Positions 1 through 10,853 of a stretch of 64,000 bases of DNA are shown one piece after another. The notes beneath the pieces were generated by a model. It did no database searches and was not told the DNA's origin. It saw only the letters and a list, made by a program, of their open reading frames with translations. A program made the position numbers and the translations under genes. Numbering within the stretch: the first letter of the stretch is position 1; the number at the start of each line of letters is the position of its first letter. Where the stretch lies: NCBI GenBank assembly GCA_961205875.1, contig OY540810.1, forward strand, positions 16,740,001-16,804,000, written 5' to 3'. The DNA comes from Sialis fuliginosa. Its lineage: Eukaryota; Arthropoda; Insecta; Megaloptera; Sialidae.

Positions 1-30
1 GGCAGTTGCCTAAGCCAAAGTCCGCCCCTG
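1..30 (-). mobile_element. Terminal fragment of a possible hAT-type MITE
   Basis: Read on the minus strand the segment begins CAGGGGCGGACTTTGGC, which resembles hAT-type terminal inverted repeats. The rest of the element would lie left of the window, so neither the other terminus nor the target duplication can be checked. Confidence 0.3.
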
Positions 31-1080
31 GTCGCCGGTAAGATATAGCCCCTAAAATCTACCTCAGGGATATTTGGATTTTTTAAAATTCTATGATACA
101 TGAAAGATGATGAAAACTAATATACTTATATGAGACAATCGGGACATTTTCTCCAGAAAGAAAATAAAAAAATAACAACTAAATGTCGTTTTTAGGTCCT
201 TTTTAGTTTTTAAGTTTGTGATTTTCATCTTAAAATATTACACCTATCAAATTAAAATTGTGGGATCCATGGGATTTATGTGTTTACAAATACTAATATA
301 AAAACTAGGATTAAGTCAAAATATGCTACATTAAAAAAAAGAACAAAGGAGGACATTCAATATAAAAAAAGAAAAAGAAAGATCAATGCTCAAAAAGAGA
401 AAATGTTCTCTTTAAAAGAGATATTCTGGCAACCCTAAATAAGTACAATATGGTTTACCAACGAGATAAAGCCTTTTTAGTAATTTGGTTGTTTATTCAA
501 AGTAAGAAGGCAGTAAATACTCTTTTCAAAACATAAGAGCAGCAGAGGTTATAATTTTGGTATAGTATAATAAATAATAAAACATTGGCATATTAAATCA
601 CCCTCAAACTATTTGTACAGTCAAGTAGAACCTGAAAGTGTTAAAAACTTGAATCATATTCTTCTCAATTTTTACATTTTCTTCTTACTACCTTTTAACC
701 AAAACACGGCAGTATCTATTTAATCTTTATAGATAGCTTCTGTGTCCTAAGTCCTGTGTAAGATTTCCTTATGCATATCGAGAAATATATAGGTAATGTA
801 CTTACTCATAAGAAAGTCTCGTGGCACCTATGGCAGATATTTTTTGTCGTTGTCAAAAAAAAAATCAAGGATTTTTTAACGGGAGGGGCCCGTCGACAAA
901 TCTAGTCTGAGGGCCATGCTGCTGACATTTTTTACCATATAAAAGTGTAGTAATTGAATTTGGGTTTTAACGGCTCTAGTAAATTAGTGCTATGAATTTT
1001 AAGCATTCCAATGTTAACTATAACATATGTATTTTACTTATATTAGTTAAATAACAAGCAAACGTATGCTCATTTCAAGA
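31..1080. other. AT-rich intergenic stretch without a gene
   Basis: No coding signal is visible. The only recognisable part is near 800-860, a fragment (…AAGAAAGTCTCGTGG… then TATGGCAGATATTTTTT) that recurs near 47715-47775 and, more diverged, near 62350-62385. It therefore belongs to a dispersed repeat. Confidence 0.5.
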
Positions 1081-1082
1081 AT

Positions 1083-1300
1083 TTGAGACAACATACATAC
1101 AAAACACATTTGAACAGTATCAGAATGCGGATCTCGAACCACCATAACTACATCTACACCCCCTACCCCTATTCTCGTCAGCCGCAGTTTCTGTTCTTTC
1201 GCGTCACAGCCACTGTGCCTCCATCCCCACGGGAGCTCGAGAAGGAGCATCACTTGACGAAACTTCCATTGTTTCAATTAAGGAGATCGTTAAAACAAAT
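1083..1300. other. GC-richer single-copy-looking island
   Basis: A less AT-rich stretch with no copy that I can see elsewhere in the window. A frame is open through it (1083-1454), but its predicted product is low in complexity, has no recognisable domain and lacks an ATG start at the indicated end. I treat it as non-coding, possibly regulatory. Confidence 0.25.
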
Positions 1301-1489
1301 GAGCGTCATTAAACGTCACCACCGTCTTTGTCTATCTCTCCGTCACACACTTTTATACTCTCCATTTTGTTTGGAATTTCATTTCGATAAAATGGCGGTT
1401 GCTGAATTTGCATATTTAATACTGGTGACAGAAAATTGTATACTGTTTATATGAATTCTGATGAATTGGATTCAAAACAATGTGTTTTC

Positions 1490-2940
1490 TAAGATTTAGG
1501 AAGCTGAAAGTACGTTCTTCATAACTCAGTTAAAAATGGCCTTACAGCGATACACAAAAATTTAAGAGAGAAAACTGATCTCCAAAAGTCATCTACTAGG
1601 TTTGGAAAAAAATTACCACAGCCCATGGAGGCTCTGAAAATTTATATAAATATTTTATTTTGACGTGAATAACATCTAGTTTCTCACGCCATGCGCCAGC
1701 CAGATACTATGGGGGTATTTCAGAATAAATATTGAATAACTCAGAAAATAAAAGTCCATTTTGGATGATTTTGGTATCATTTTAACCGGCGTATAGTTCC
1801 GTATCCATTAAATATTGAGCCACCCCGCGGAAATACAGTACAGGCGGAGGAGGGTTAAATAAGCAGTGATTATTACGCGCTAGTGTAAATTTACAATCAG
1901 TATAGTTTGTCACTCAGAGCAGCTATAGCACGCTGGTTTTGGTATTAAGTTATAGATCTCGATTAGATCTACGAGGTTCAAGTACAAATCAAAACATTTA
2001 AAAAACACGCGTATGAAATATTAAAGACGCATAGCATTGGAAAGATCGTCTCAGCAGCTATCGGAAAACATACCATTACTAGTAGTTGAGAGGGTCAGGA
2101 GGTATAGGGCACATCTGAGTTTTATTTAACCCTACTACCACAATCGATGCGACCTTAGATTTGGAACGTATTCACGTTAATCCCTCGACTGTGCATCTCG
2201 ACACAGTCACACTCATTTTTTGGCTACTTTTTGACGATAGCAAAATGCGGGTCAGTGAGCTTTTATTGTCAAATTCGTTTTCAGTGCCATAGAAAAATAT
2301 AGTCCGGTTAAGAGACATTAAGAGTACAAGACCTTTTGTCATGAATAACGAGTTTCACACCAGATACTGGGTGATACTTCAAAAATCTTGATGTAACGTT
2401 TTCAGAGTGATACAAAACCATTGAAAAACTCAAAAACTAAAAGTCTGACTGGGATGATTTTGCTATCGTTCTAACTGGCGTAAAATTCCGTACCCTTAGC
2501 ACAATAGTTCAACACTTAGAGCAGTTAGCATGCTGGTTTTGGTCTCAAGTTATAAATCTGATTAGATGTACAAGGTAAAAGTACAAATAAATACATTTAA
2601 CTAGTTTTAAAGAGTGAAAAACTTCATATAATAAAATAAAAATTTCAGAATGACAGTTTAAAAAAAGCGCAAATTCAGGATGAATTATAAAAGATACATA
2701 ACATTGGAAAGAGCCTTTCATGAGCAGCTGTCGGAAATTGTACCATTTCCAGTAGCTGAAAAGGTCAGGAGATACAGGGCATGGTAAAATGTGAAAGTCA
2801 GCGGCGAGTGTAGCACTACCTTAAATTCATGAGTTTTAACCCTACTGTCACAAACGACGCTACCCTTGGATTTCGAACGTATTCATGTCAATCCCTGGAC
2901 TATACATCCCGACACAGCCATACCCATTTTTCCGTAATAA
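1490..2940. repeat. Dispersed repeat containing a diverged direct duplication
   Basis: Two roughly 550-590 bp segments, about 1695-2225 and 2345-2935, are diverged direct copies. Shared blocks occur in the same order: CCAGATACT, TGATTTTGGTATC / TGATTTTGCTATC, GCACGCTGGTTTTGGT / GCATGCTGGTTTTGGT, GAACGTATTCA and TCGACACAG / CCGACACAG. Flanking parts (about 1495-1640 and 2220-2340) match 47920-48220, including TTACAGCGATAC, GACGATA and TTTTTATTGTCAAATT-like blocks. No transposase is visible, and I cannot name the family. Confidence 0.6.
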
Positions 2941-2979
2941 ATAAGAAAAAAAAAACCAAACTATTTGTATGCGTTTTCA

Positions 2980-3260
2980 AAGACTTATATAATCGATTGT
3001 CATCATAAAAAGTAAAAGTTTTCAATTTTTTGGCAAATAGTAGCACTAAAATTTTATTATTGAGTTTTTTTTTATATAAACCAATTCAATTCTTTTAAAA
3101 AAATAATAGCCACGCAAAAACCTGCTCCGAAAAATTATTTATCTATTGGTGAAAACCGCATTAAAATCGGTTCAGTAATTTTTGAGTTATTTAATGTATA
3201 TTACACACTACATAATTTTTATAAAAATTGAATATTTATAAAATTAATTATCTCTACCTA
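2980..3260 (+). mobile_element. Truncated retroelement-like tail (RTE/SINE type)
   Basis: It contains the phrase ATTGGTGAAAACCGCATT followed by AAATCGGTTCAGTAATT. A related segment with the same blocks in the same order lies at 31015-31105. This phrase is common in the 3' parts of insect RTE-like non-LTR elements, a family assignment from memory. No reverse transcriptase frame remains. Confidence 0.4.
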
Positions 3261-3479
3261 CATGAAAAGAAACTTATTTTTGTATGTTTTACCGCTAATC
3301 TCGAAAACTCAATGTAATAATAGTTTTTTAAGAAAGTTTTAAAGATTATTTGAAGTTATTTTTTTGTCATTGCATTCCTACGTATACGTTCCTGTTACCG
3401 CTTATAAACAGATAGTAATCAAAGTGAAAAAAAAAATTTGGAAAATAAAAATATTACAAATCCAACTTCTCTTCATAGT
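3261..3479. other. AT-rich spacer
   Basis: No recognisable feature between the retroelement tail and the GC-rich island that follows. Confidence 0.4.
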
Positions 3480-3850
3480 TGACTGACAATTAGCGAGAGA
3501 AACAAACAAACTCGCTTTCAGGCGACGAACATACGAGAGAAGAGAAGCAAAACGCGCGGCGGGGCACGATGGGTGGGCCTGCCCGGTGTGGTGTGGTGTG
3601 GGGCTGTGCACGAGAGCGAGCAGAACAGCATGGAAGAGAAGTTCTAATTAGTACCAGATTAAAGTAATGTCTGGGGACACATTAAGCGATTTAGAGATGT
3701 TAATTAAAAGTGTAGTGCAGCCGACTGCCGGTAGGTGGTGGCAGTGGTGCGGCAGACGGGACGAGTAAGATTAATGGCCGCCAGGGGCTCTGCACGCGCG
3801 GCGACCAGAGCGCTCTCTGCCGGCGCCAGACTCAACTCAACATCAACAAT
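3480..3850. promoter_or_regulatory. GC-rich low-repeat island, candidate cis-regulatory element
   Basis: GC content rises sharply over the AT-rich surroundings and the segment has no copy elsewhere in the window. It contains GAGA-type runs (ACGAGAGAAGAGAAG, CGAGAGCGAGC), homeodomain-type TAATTA and ATTAAT cores, and TGGCCGCCAGGGG at 3775-3787, which resembles the core of the animal CTCF consensus. Short open frames here, on either strand, have no domain. Island status is seen in the sequence; regulatory function is inferred. Confidence 0.35.
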
Positions 3851-4079
3851 ATAACTGTGTTGTTTGAATGCTTTTGTTTTTGTTTGTTGTACTCGTACGT
3901 GTTAATGTTTTGTTTATAATATATTATTATTATTATTATAGTAAAAAATAGATCCTTGAATTTTTGAAAGTGCATTTGATCCAATGCTATTCCAATTATA
4001 TGTTTCACTAAAAATTACGACAATAAAAATGATTTTAAAAGAAAAATTTAAATGAAGTTGCATATATAATATACATACA
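3851..4079. other. AT-rich spacer with a short TAT microsatellite
   Basis: A short (TAT)n run lies near 3919-3940. Nothing else is recognised. Confidence 0.4.
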
Positions 4080-4480
4080 TATTGTTAAAGCTATAGTATG
4101 GGAAAACTTTAGATTAGAAAAGTTGATAGTTTCATAACAAGCCAATTAGTCCATTTTACGAAACTGTTACCGAAAACGATGGCGACCATCTTTTATCAAA
4201 TATAAAATGCAATATATGTAATTGAAAATGTATAATATACTTGTATGATTAAAATTACAATTGAATTTGTTCTCTAAGAGAATGATAGTTTCAAATAGGC
4301 GTTTATGTGTTTATGATGATCGCTGAAATACTTTTAAAGGCAATAGAAAATATTTTATAATTCCAAACAATTGTTATTTATTTTATAAGAATGATACACC
4401 GTTGAGTTTAAGGAGCAGACTGGTAACAACGCTAAGAAACGTGTGATGAGTCTTATTCCTTCATCAGTTCTAAGAGAAAA
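4080..4480 (+). repeat. Dispersed repeat, copy 1 (related to 24700-25130)
   Basis: It matches 24700-25130 in the same orientation over about 400 bp. Shared blocks in order include GAAACTGTTACC, ATTACAATTGAATTTG, ATAGAAAATATT-like AT stretches, and the end of the unit with GGTAACAACGCTA / AGTAACAATGCTA followed by a GATGAGTC / TATGAGTC block. No coding capacity or terminal repeats were found. Confidence 0.55.
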
Positions 4481-4814
4481 TCTATTATCCTGATCTTAAA
4501 TTACCCAATTTAAAGTTGGCTAGGTAGAAATAATAATATTTTGAAATTTATATCATTATCATTTGTGAAAATGCATGAAAGAAAACCTCTTTTTATTAAA
4601 GTCCATCTTAAAATCGACAAAATATATAAATGATTTTATGCAATGTGCCACTATCGCTTGATGATTATTACTAAAAACCAAATCTTTAAAAAATTGAAAA
4701 TTTCAATGATTACGAATATTACAATACTTCAATGTACCTATTACTAACGTATAAGAAAATACAATTTTTTATCTTGAAAGTAGAGTAAATGGTTGACAAT
4801 TTGGCTAACAAGAG

Positions 4815-4975
4815 TTTCTTTGCCCGAGTGTACCGAACGCTAGCTTGTGTAGAGGAGTGTATCGCTAATGGGCGGCCGGGGAGGTCGCAGTTTTAATCTG
4901 GAGCTAATTCCAACTCATTTCGTCGCCACTAGCGCCATAAACGCGCTGCGGCCACTGCCGGAACTACAGACTTGT
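4815..4975. promoter_or_regulatory. GC-rich island, candidate cis-regulatory element
   Basis: A compact GC-rich segment unlike its flanks and single copy in the window. It contains homeodomain-like sites (CGCTAATGG, TTTTAATCTGG, GAGCTAATTCC) and CGCCATAAACGCG, whose reverse strand holds TTTATGGC, a posterior-Hox/Caudal-like site. CGCCACTAGCGCC partly resembles CTCF motifs. No open frame is preserved. Confidence 0.35.
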
Positions 4976-5072
4976 ATATTGTATAAATGTGATGGTTCAT
5001 TCTGAAATTTTATTTGGTTACTTGTGTTATATTCAAGAGATTGTAGATACATGCAGAAAATATTAATTTCAT

Positions 5073-5243
5073 AGTGGTGCGATATATTCGTTAGGGGTCT
5101 TTAGGTAAAAAATTAAGGTCCCCTTCTTGAGATATCCTTAACAAAGGAAGTTATAATTCAAGATTTATTAAAAAAAAAAATAAAGAAAATATCTCTGTTG
5201 GGGCCTTAGGCTTAATTTGTCCACTGTGTAATGCACCACTGAA
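5073..5243. mobile_element. Degenerate hAT-like MITE
   Basis: The ends are AGTGGTGC and GCACCACTG in inverted orientation around about 170 bp. The right part (CTGTGTAATGCACCACTG) matches 60915-60936. A short AATTTC repeat flanks both sides, offset by a few bases, so the target duplication is uncertain. Confidence 0.4.
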
Positions 5244-5890
5244 ATTTCTGTATCGAGTGAATTGTTTATTTTTAAATACTAACAGATTTCTTAATGGAAA
5301 TTGAATGTAGGTACATTGTTCTAATTACTAGCCAACTAATCGAGCAGCTTTAATTCCAGGCCCCGGTAGATTTTCATATTATGGCATACTTTAAAATAAA
5401 TAATTTTGGATTTTACCATCCTAATCTAGTGTATAGACAAGGTTGAATTGAAATGCCAATTGAAACATCCCACCCCTCAAATCTAATAATATCTACGAAT
5501 TCCAAATTAAAAAAATCAATTCATTGTTGTACCAATTTTCCAAAATCTATCTCACTCTAGTACAATCTGTAGTATAATTCTATTAAAAACTCATAGCACA
5601 CTGCAATCAACACAGCAATGAATGTTGATGTGCTAATGTCTCCGTGCCCCCTTCCTCACACCCAGAGCACAATCATCTCTTGAGGACCCAGTGAAATATG
5701 TGTATGTCAGTTTAGCGTAAATTACAAATTAGAAGGTATAATTAAGATTATGCGCTGTTTTCATAACAATAAGATATTTAAAATGGGGTCTTTTTTTAAG
5801 ACTATGAATTTTTTAGCAATAACAATAATCTTAGATCTAATAGGTTAATTTAAAAATCTGAGGCACTGGGATAAATTTTAAATGTTCAGT
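5244..5890. other. AT-rich intergenic stretch, nothing recognised
   Basis: No gene, no matched repeat and no clear island. A slightly GC-richer patch lies near 5615-5705 (CTAATGTCTCCGTGCCCCC). Confidence 0.4.
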
Positions 5891-6345
5891 AAGGTAAAAG
5901 ATAAAGTGGCTGAAGTTCCGAAAACCGGAACCCTCCGAATATTCAAATATTATTAATAGTCGGGGAGGTGAGCGACAAAAATTGCAACTACTTTATAAAG
6001 GCTGATTTTTTGATATTACGTCATATTTGTGGTGTAAAGATACAGCCTGCCGTCAGTCAGCTAGTTTCGTTAGCGTTTGGCGCAGGGGCGGCTTTATTTT
6101 TGTAAAAATGTTGCAACTACTTTATAAAATCTGAAAATTTATTTGTAAGCAGTATACTAAGTAAGAACCCCTTTTATCATAATCAGCCTTCAAAATCTTG
6201 CAACCGGGCGCGTCAGCAGCGCGTTTAACTTAACGAATTTAATGCGCTGCTGACCTTACTTATACTTAACATCTATATAAATTTATATACAAGTAACACA
6301 TGAAAAATTTATATATGTGTGCAAGTTAATATCTAATATCTACCA

Positions 6346-6460
6346 ACCTAAAACTAATCAACTCGATTTCGCTCCAATAGATTGTCCTAACCAAGGACAG
6401 TTAACATGTATATTATTGGGGCGAAATCGAGTTGTTTTGAGTTGGTTAGTTTTCGTTAGG
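6346..6460. repeat. Short foldback hairpin
   Basis: Two arms, AACTCGATTTCGCTCCAATA and TATTGGGGCGAAATCGAGTT, are almost exact reverse complements. Partly paired outer sequence (CCAACCTAAAACTAATC against GAGTTGGTTAGTTTT) adds to them. The loop is about 36 bases. It looks like a small foldback MITE. Confidence 0.65.
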
Positions 6461-6528
6461 TAAAAACGGGAATTCAATCTCTGCCGCAACAAACTGTTTT
6501 AAATAATTATCCTTAATATATATAAAGC

Positions 6529-7393
6529 TCAACGTCTCTCTGTCTGTCTGTCTGTCTGTCTGTCCGTTAGTTACCTTATCACTCGAGAACCACTTATCCG
6601 ATTTACAAGTTTTTTTTTTTAATTCATAGGTACGTTCTCTGGCCAGGTTATAGGCTATATTTTTTTACGTTAGGTAACATAACAACAAAGCAGTGACGAT
6701 AATAGTAAATCAAGTCGGAAAAAATTTTGCCGTCGGCGCGCTGTTTTGTAATACGCTGCCTAAACCGTTCAATATAGAACAAAATAATGTATTAAAGAAT
6801 TGTGTAGAATCAAAAGTTCTACAATTAAGTCAGCGACACGATATGTCTAACTTTTATATTTAAGCCACAATGACTGCTTTTATGTTACAAAAAAAACATA
6901 AAATATTTGGGTTTTGTTTACATGGACTTATGACCTGCAAAACATTAATCCTTATCGAAATAAATGATTTCATCGTCATAAGTACTTAATGTAGATATAG
7001 TTTGCCATTTACAGCATCCAATTTGGTTGTATAGTTTAGAAAATATCTTAAAATATATTTATAAAGGAAACATTTTAAATGTATGGTGTCGTGCCGCATC
7101 GAAGCGATGTACATCAGACTGGATTCGCTTACGTTCGGTAGATATTCGGAGTCCCTCGGCTGACGTTTGAGTTAATTTTGTTTTCAATAATTAACATTTA
7201 AATTTAAACAGAACACAAATTATTTGTACTTTTTTCTTCTGATTCGTTTTTGTTAGGTAATTTAGGTATTGATAAATTATTATTACAATAATAACTAATC
7301 GTGTTTATACTTAATTAATTAAACTATATTTTTCAAAAATCCTAAACAATAATTCCGTAGTCTACGCGAGCGAAACCGCGTGGGCCCAGCTAG
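6529..7393 (+). mobile_element. Helitron-like non-autonomous element, copy 1
   Basis: It starts at a TC followed by a (CTGT)n tract and ends with a hairpin (ACGCG-AGCGAAAC-CGCGT) and the terminus CAGCTAG next to T. That is the expected Helitron 3' structure: palindrome about 10 bases before CTRR, no inverted repeats. It matches 16620-17711 over its 3' two thirds and 54755-55015 over its 5' part. No Rep/helicase frame is present. The exact 5' boundary is uncertain. Confidence 0.65.
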
Positions 7394-7726
7394 TTTTAAA
7401 TAAAATAAACTTAAAAATGATATAAATGTTCTAGTTACGCATGCGCATGATACAATCTCCGCCTTGTTTAAGGAAAATCTATTGGGGAGAAAGAGCGTAT
7501 AGTTAATCTGACTAAATATCAAATTTTTTAAATAAAATTCGTTATCGTCACGATTTTTAAGCTATCACGAAAAAAAAACAAAAAAACATTTTTCACTCCT
7601 TCCTGTTCGAGTCGCCAAAAATCCCTTTAGGTACTTTTTTATAGGTGTAGTTGATTGTTTTTGTAACATTACAAGTGATTCTGAGGGTTCTGATTTTCGG
7701 AACTCCAGCCGATAAAGTATTCTTCC

Positions 7727-8282
7727 CCTCCATCTATGTATTTACTTTGACTCATCTTGTTACTTTTTAATATTAGTTTTTTTTCGAGCTCCTTTAAATT
7801 TTCGTTTCTTCATCTTTGTTTACTTTTAATGATATTTAGGTGGTCTTGAAAAAAGTTTTTTAAAGTAAATTGTAAAATATTTATAGTTTAAAAATTGGTT
7901 ACACAATAATAAATATATATCTGTATGTAATGGTACCTTAGCTTGTAATTCCCCACCTAAAAATTATTACGCCACTGGTTCCTTTCTGAAATGAAATTAA
8001 TTTTTATAAGATGTGAAAGAATTTATTAGGTACCTATTGTATCAGTTTAGATAAAAATTAAAGCTACTAATTTCAATACTAAAATGAATTTATAATCGAT
8101 TTTGTTGTTCAACACTTATTTATTATCTAAAGATAAGATAGTCAATTACAATTAAATATTAATTTGTACATGTTAATTAGGATCATAATTTTACAATGGT
8201 GGTTCCTTATAAAAATTAATTATTTAAAAATAAAATTTACAAAAAAACTGTATTTTTGAAATATAATGAAAGTTTTAGAAAA
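7727..8282. other. AT-rich intergenic stretch, nothing recognised
   Basis: No gene or repeat copy recognised. Confidence 0.4.
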
Positions 8283-8608
8283 TATGTTTTTTAGGGTTCC
8301 GTAGAAAACTAGGAATCCTTATAGATACGCTCTGTCCGTCCGTCTGTCTATATAAATTTTGTACCGATTAAGATGAAATTTGGTATACGGACGAAGATTG
8401 ATAATCCAAAAACAGAAATGATAAAGTTTTGGAAAATGTAGACTGAAAAGTATATTTAAATTTTTTTTTCACTTAATTCATTAAGTGGGGTGTCTTTATC
8501 TATAAAGATCGCCTAAAATGCAAAACGAAATGTTAAATGACCTTTTGATTTCAACCCTTCAGTCACAATATATTTGCTTTTCAATGTGGTTGTCAGATAT
8601 AAAAATAA
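8283..8608 (-). repeat. 'acggcc…gggttccgta' family repeat, 3' part
   Basis: On the minus strand this matches the 3' portion of the complete copy at 48905-49432, from the TTTGAAAGC-like block to the end TACGGAACCCTAAAA. It shares the GACAGACGGACGGAC-type run and ATACCAAATTTCAT. It stops at the border of the foldback element at 8611. A 5' piece of the same family lies on the far side at 12119-12200. Confidence 0.7.
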
Positions 8609-8610
8609 TA

Positions 8611-9349
8611 CACTGCTTGTCACAATTAGTGGGACACCTTTTCAATGTAACACAGTTTTGGTAAAAATTATCATATTAATATGAAAATTCATAACAATCA
8701 TTAGTGTGGTGTTGTTTCAAAGCCCAAAGCGTAAAAACTTTGTGCATGCATCGATAGCGGGTGTACAACCCTTGGAGGGGTGAAAAATGGAGAGTGACAA
8801 TTTCAAGTATTGAAAAAAAAGTTTAAAAACTGTTTATTCCAAGATAATGATAAAATTCACATTAATTTTTATACGTAGAACTTATTTGAACCCTAAAGGT
8901 ATAAACTATTTTTTAAAATCAATATTTAATTCTATTTGCCACCTGTTATCATCCCCTAAATTTAGGTTATTAGAAATATAGGAAAATATGAAAGAAAATT
9001 TAAAAATCTTCAAGGGTTGTTAGAAATAATCACAATAAATATAAATTTACAATTTCAATAAAATCCAGTAATTTTCAACCACTTTTCTACCCTTTAATAT
9101 TCAACCCCCTGTGTATTACAATTAATTCAAACAACGTAGGTAAAGATAAATTTTTGAAATTTACAAAATAGATAGTAAACTGTATATACAACGGTACTGT
9201 ATGTTAAAAAACACAAATAAATTATAAGGGTAGACATCAACCCTTAAATACTAAACCGCCCCAAATAGTGAGTAGAATATTAAATTTAAGTGTGATTTTA
9301 TAAGAAATCAATTAATGCTCTTATTTGAAGATTTTTGTGAAAATTTTGT
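8611..9349 (+). repeat. Left arm of the 3.5-kb foldback
   Basis: 739 bp, reverse-complementary to 11378-12116. Homology stops sharply after GAAAATTTTGT: the left arm continues GTACT and the right arm TTTTC. It holds repeated CAACCC(T/C) patches and no conserved reading frame. Confidence 0.9.
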
Positions 9350-9693
9350 GTACTACAATTCACCCCTACGGATGTAGCTACCCTAAATTAAAAAAATATA
9401 CACTTTTTTTAAAACATCGTATCTAAAAATTTAGTGGAATTTTTTTGTCATCCTTTCGTAATATAAAAGGCCGAGATTTGATCTTTCTACACCGGTAAAA
9501 TTAAAACAATACACTATCAGGAACTACCCTTAAATTTTTATTTCTTAAAAATAAAATAAATTTTATTTCAATTAATATTGAAAATATACAGCCACGTGCA
9601 AAAGTATTAGGCACCCTACAGTATTGCCAGTTTTAGAGTGATTTCGAATAGGAAATGTAAATAAAACTGAATATATGATTATTATGATTTATT

Positions 9694-10853
9694 TTAATAA
9701 AATAATTCATATTTTGTCGGTCCACCTTTCGATTTAATGACAGCAGCCACCCATTTCGTCATTGACCCTACCAGCTTAAAACATTCTTCTTGGGATATCT
9801 GTTTCCACTCATGCTTTAACGCGGCTAGTAGCGATTGCTTATTACTTATAGAGTGTCTTCGGATGTTTTTCTTCAAAATGGACCAAATTTTTTCAATTGG
9901 ATTAAGTCTGGTGATTGTAGCGGCCAGTCCAAAAGATCAATTCTGTTTTGAGCCATCCACGTCATGGTGTGTGCTGATTTGTGGCAAGGAGCATTGTATT
10001 GATGGAATTTTACTCCGTCGGTGTTTGTATCGCCGAAAATTTGCGTTATCGACGGCACTAGAGCTGTTTTAAGAACTTAAGTGTAATTCGCACTGTTCAT
10101 TCGCCCCTAACATAACACCATTTCGCCTACTCCAGTGGTAGCCATACATTCCCAGATCATGATTGAGCCTCCACCGTATTTAACAGTGGGCACCACACAT
10201 TCTGGGTTGAATTTTTCGCCCACCCTTCGCCTGACATAAGTCACACCGGGTGTTACAAATACCTATGCAAAAAGAAAAAAATATATTTATTTTAAGATTT
10301 AATTATTTTCCTTGCAGAACGAAATTTCAAAGATGTTGACTTGTTTTAATGTAATACATAAAGTTAATAACAATACCTCAAAGTTAGATTCGTCTGACCA
10401 CAGTACATTGGACCAATCTTCCACTGTCCAATCTCTATATTTGAGGGTCCACTCCGACCGATATTTCTTATTGTGCTCCGACAGCCACGAATTTTTCCTT
10501 GCCTTGCAGCCTTTAAATCCAGCTTTAAGAAGCCTTCTTCTCACAGTATAGACACTCACTGATTTCCTTTTTGCTTCAGATAAAACTGCAGCGAGGTGTA
10601 CAGCAGTTTTTTTGCGATCCTGTAGAGATTTCCTAAGCAAAAATCGGTCTTCACGCTCTGTAATTATTTTTCTTCTGCCTGTTCTTGGTCTATTTTCATG
10701 GTAACCGGTCTCTTTGAAACGATTTAGTGCATATTGCACTACACAACGCGAGTGCTTCACTTCCTGGGCAATTTTCACTTGAGACATGCCTTGTTCATGT
10801 AAAATCTAAATTTTTTGGCGCTGTTATGCACTAAGTTCAGTTTTTTTAGGCAT
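9694..10853 (-). pseudogene. Tc1-like transposase pseudogene
   Basis: Reading on the minus strand starts at ATG 10853-10851 (MPKKTELSA). Two stops follow before the in-frame MSQVKIAQE. The N-terminal part has paired helix-turn-helix DNA-binding domains (RPRTGRRK linker region). The first catalytic Asp is in WSDESNFE. It is followed by a probable 114-bp intron (10376-10263) and then TYVRRRVGEKFNP and GGGSIMIW. A frameshift and a TAA stop lie near 10095-10065. At the second catalytic position the usual DNAPCH reads YNAPCH, so the Asp is lost. The third-residue region (WPLQSPDL, then QLKKFGPF) is shifted and lacks the expected Glu context. The C-terminus ends at 9694. The family identity is clear and the gene is dead. 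Confidence 0.9.
10263..10376 (-). other. Probable spliceosomal intron in the Tc1-like transposase
   Basis: On the minus strand the transposase reading stops at SNFE, at GAG|GTATTG, and resumes at a T-rich tract ending TTTTTGCATAG|GTATTTG. Removing the 114 bp restores the family order (SNFE then VFVTPG and TYVRRRVGEKF) in phase 0. The donor, the polypyrimidine tract and the acceptor are all present. A plain insertion is the alternative. Confidence 0.7.

Larger units (their letters stand above)
5897..7726. mobile_element. DNA element with about 45-bp inverted ends, carrying a nested Helitron
   Basis: The left end (GCTGAAGTTCCGAAAACCGG then AACCCTCCGAAT) and the right end read on the minus strand (GCTGGAGTTCCGAAAATCAG then AACCCTCAGAAT) are inverted copies. 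Between them lies an 865-bp Helitron-like insertion and a small hairpin. No transposase is visible. Two independent copies of a short repeat could also produce this pairing. Confidence 0.45.

Noticed and set aside
1083-1454. 123-codon open frame, plus strand
   Set aside because: No domain or recognisable family; the frame does not start with ATG at its indicated end and overlaps an equally open minus-strand frame (1047-1277). Chance frame in a GC-richer patch.
3402-3611. 69-codon minus-strand frame at the 3.5-kb island
   Set aside because: Low-complexity reading of a GC-rich block; no domain and no splice or promoter context.
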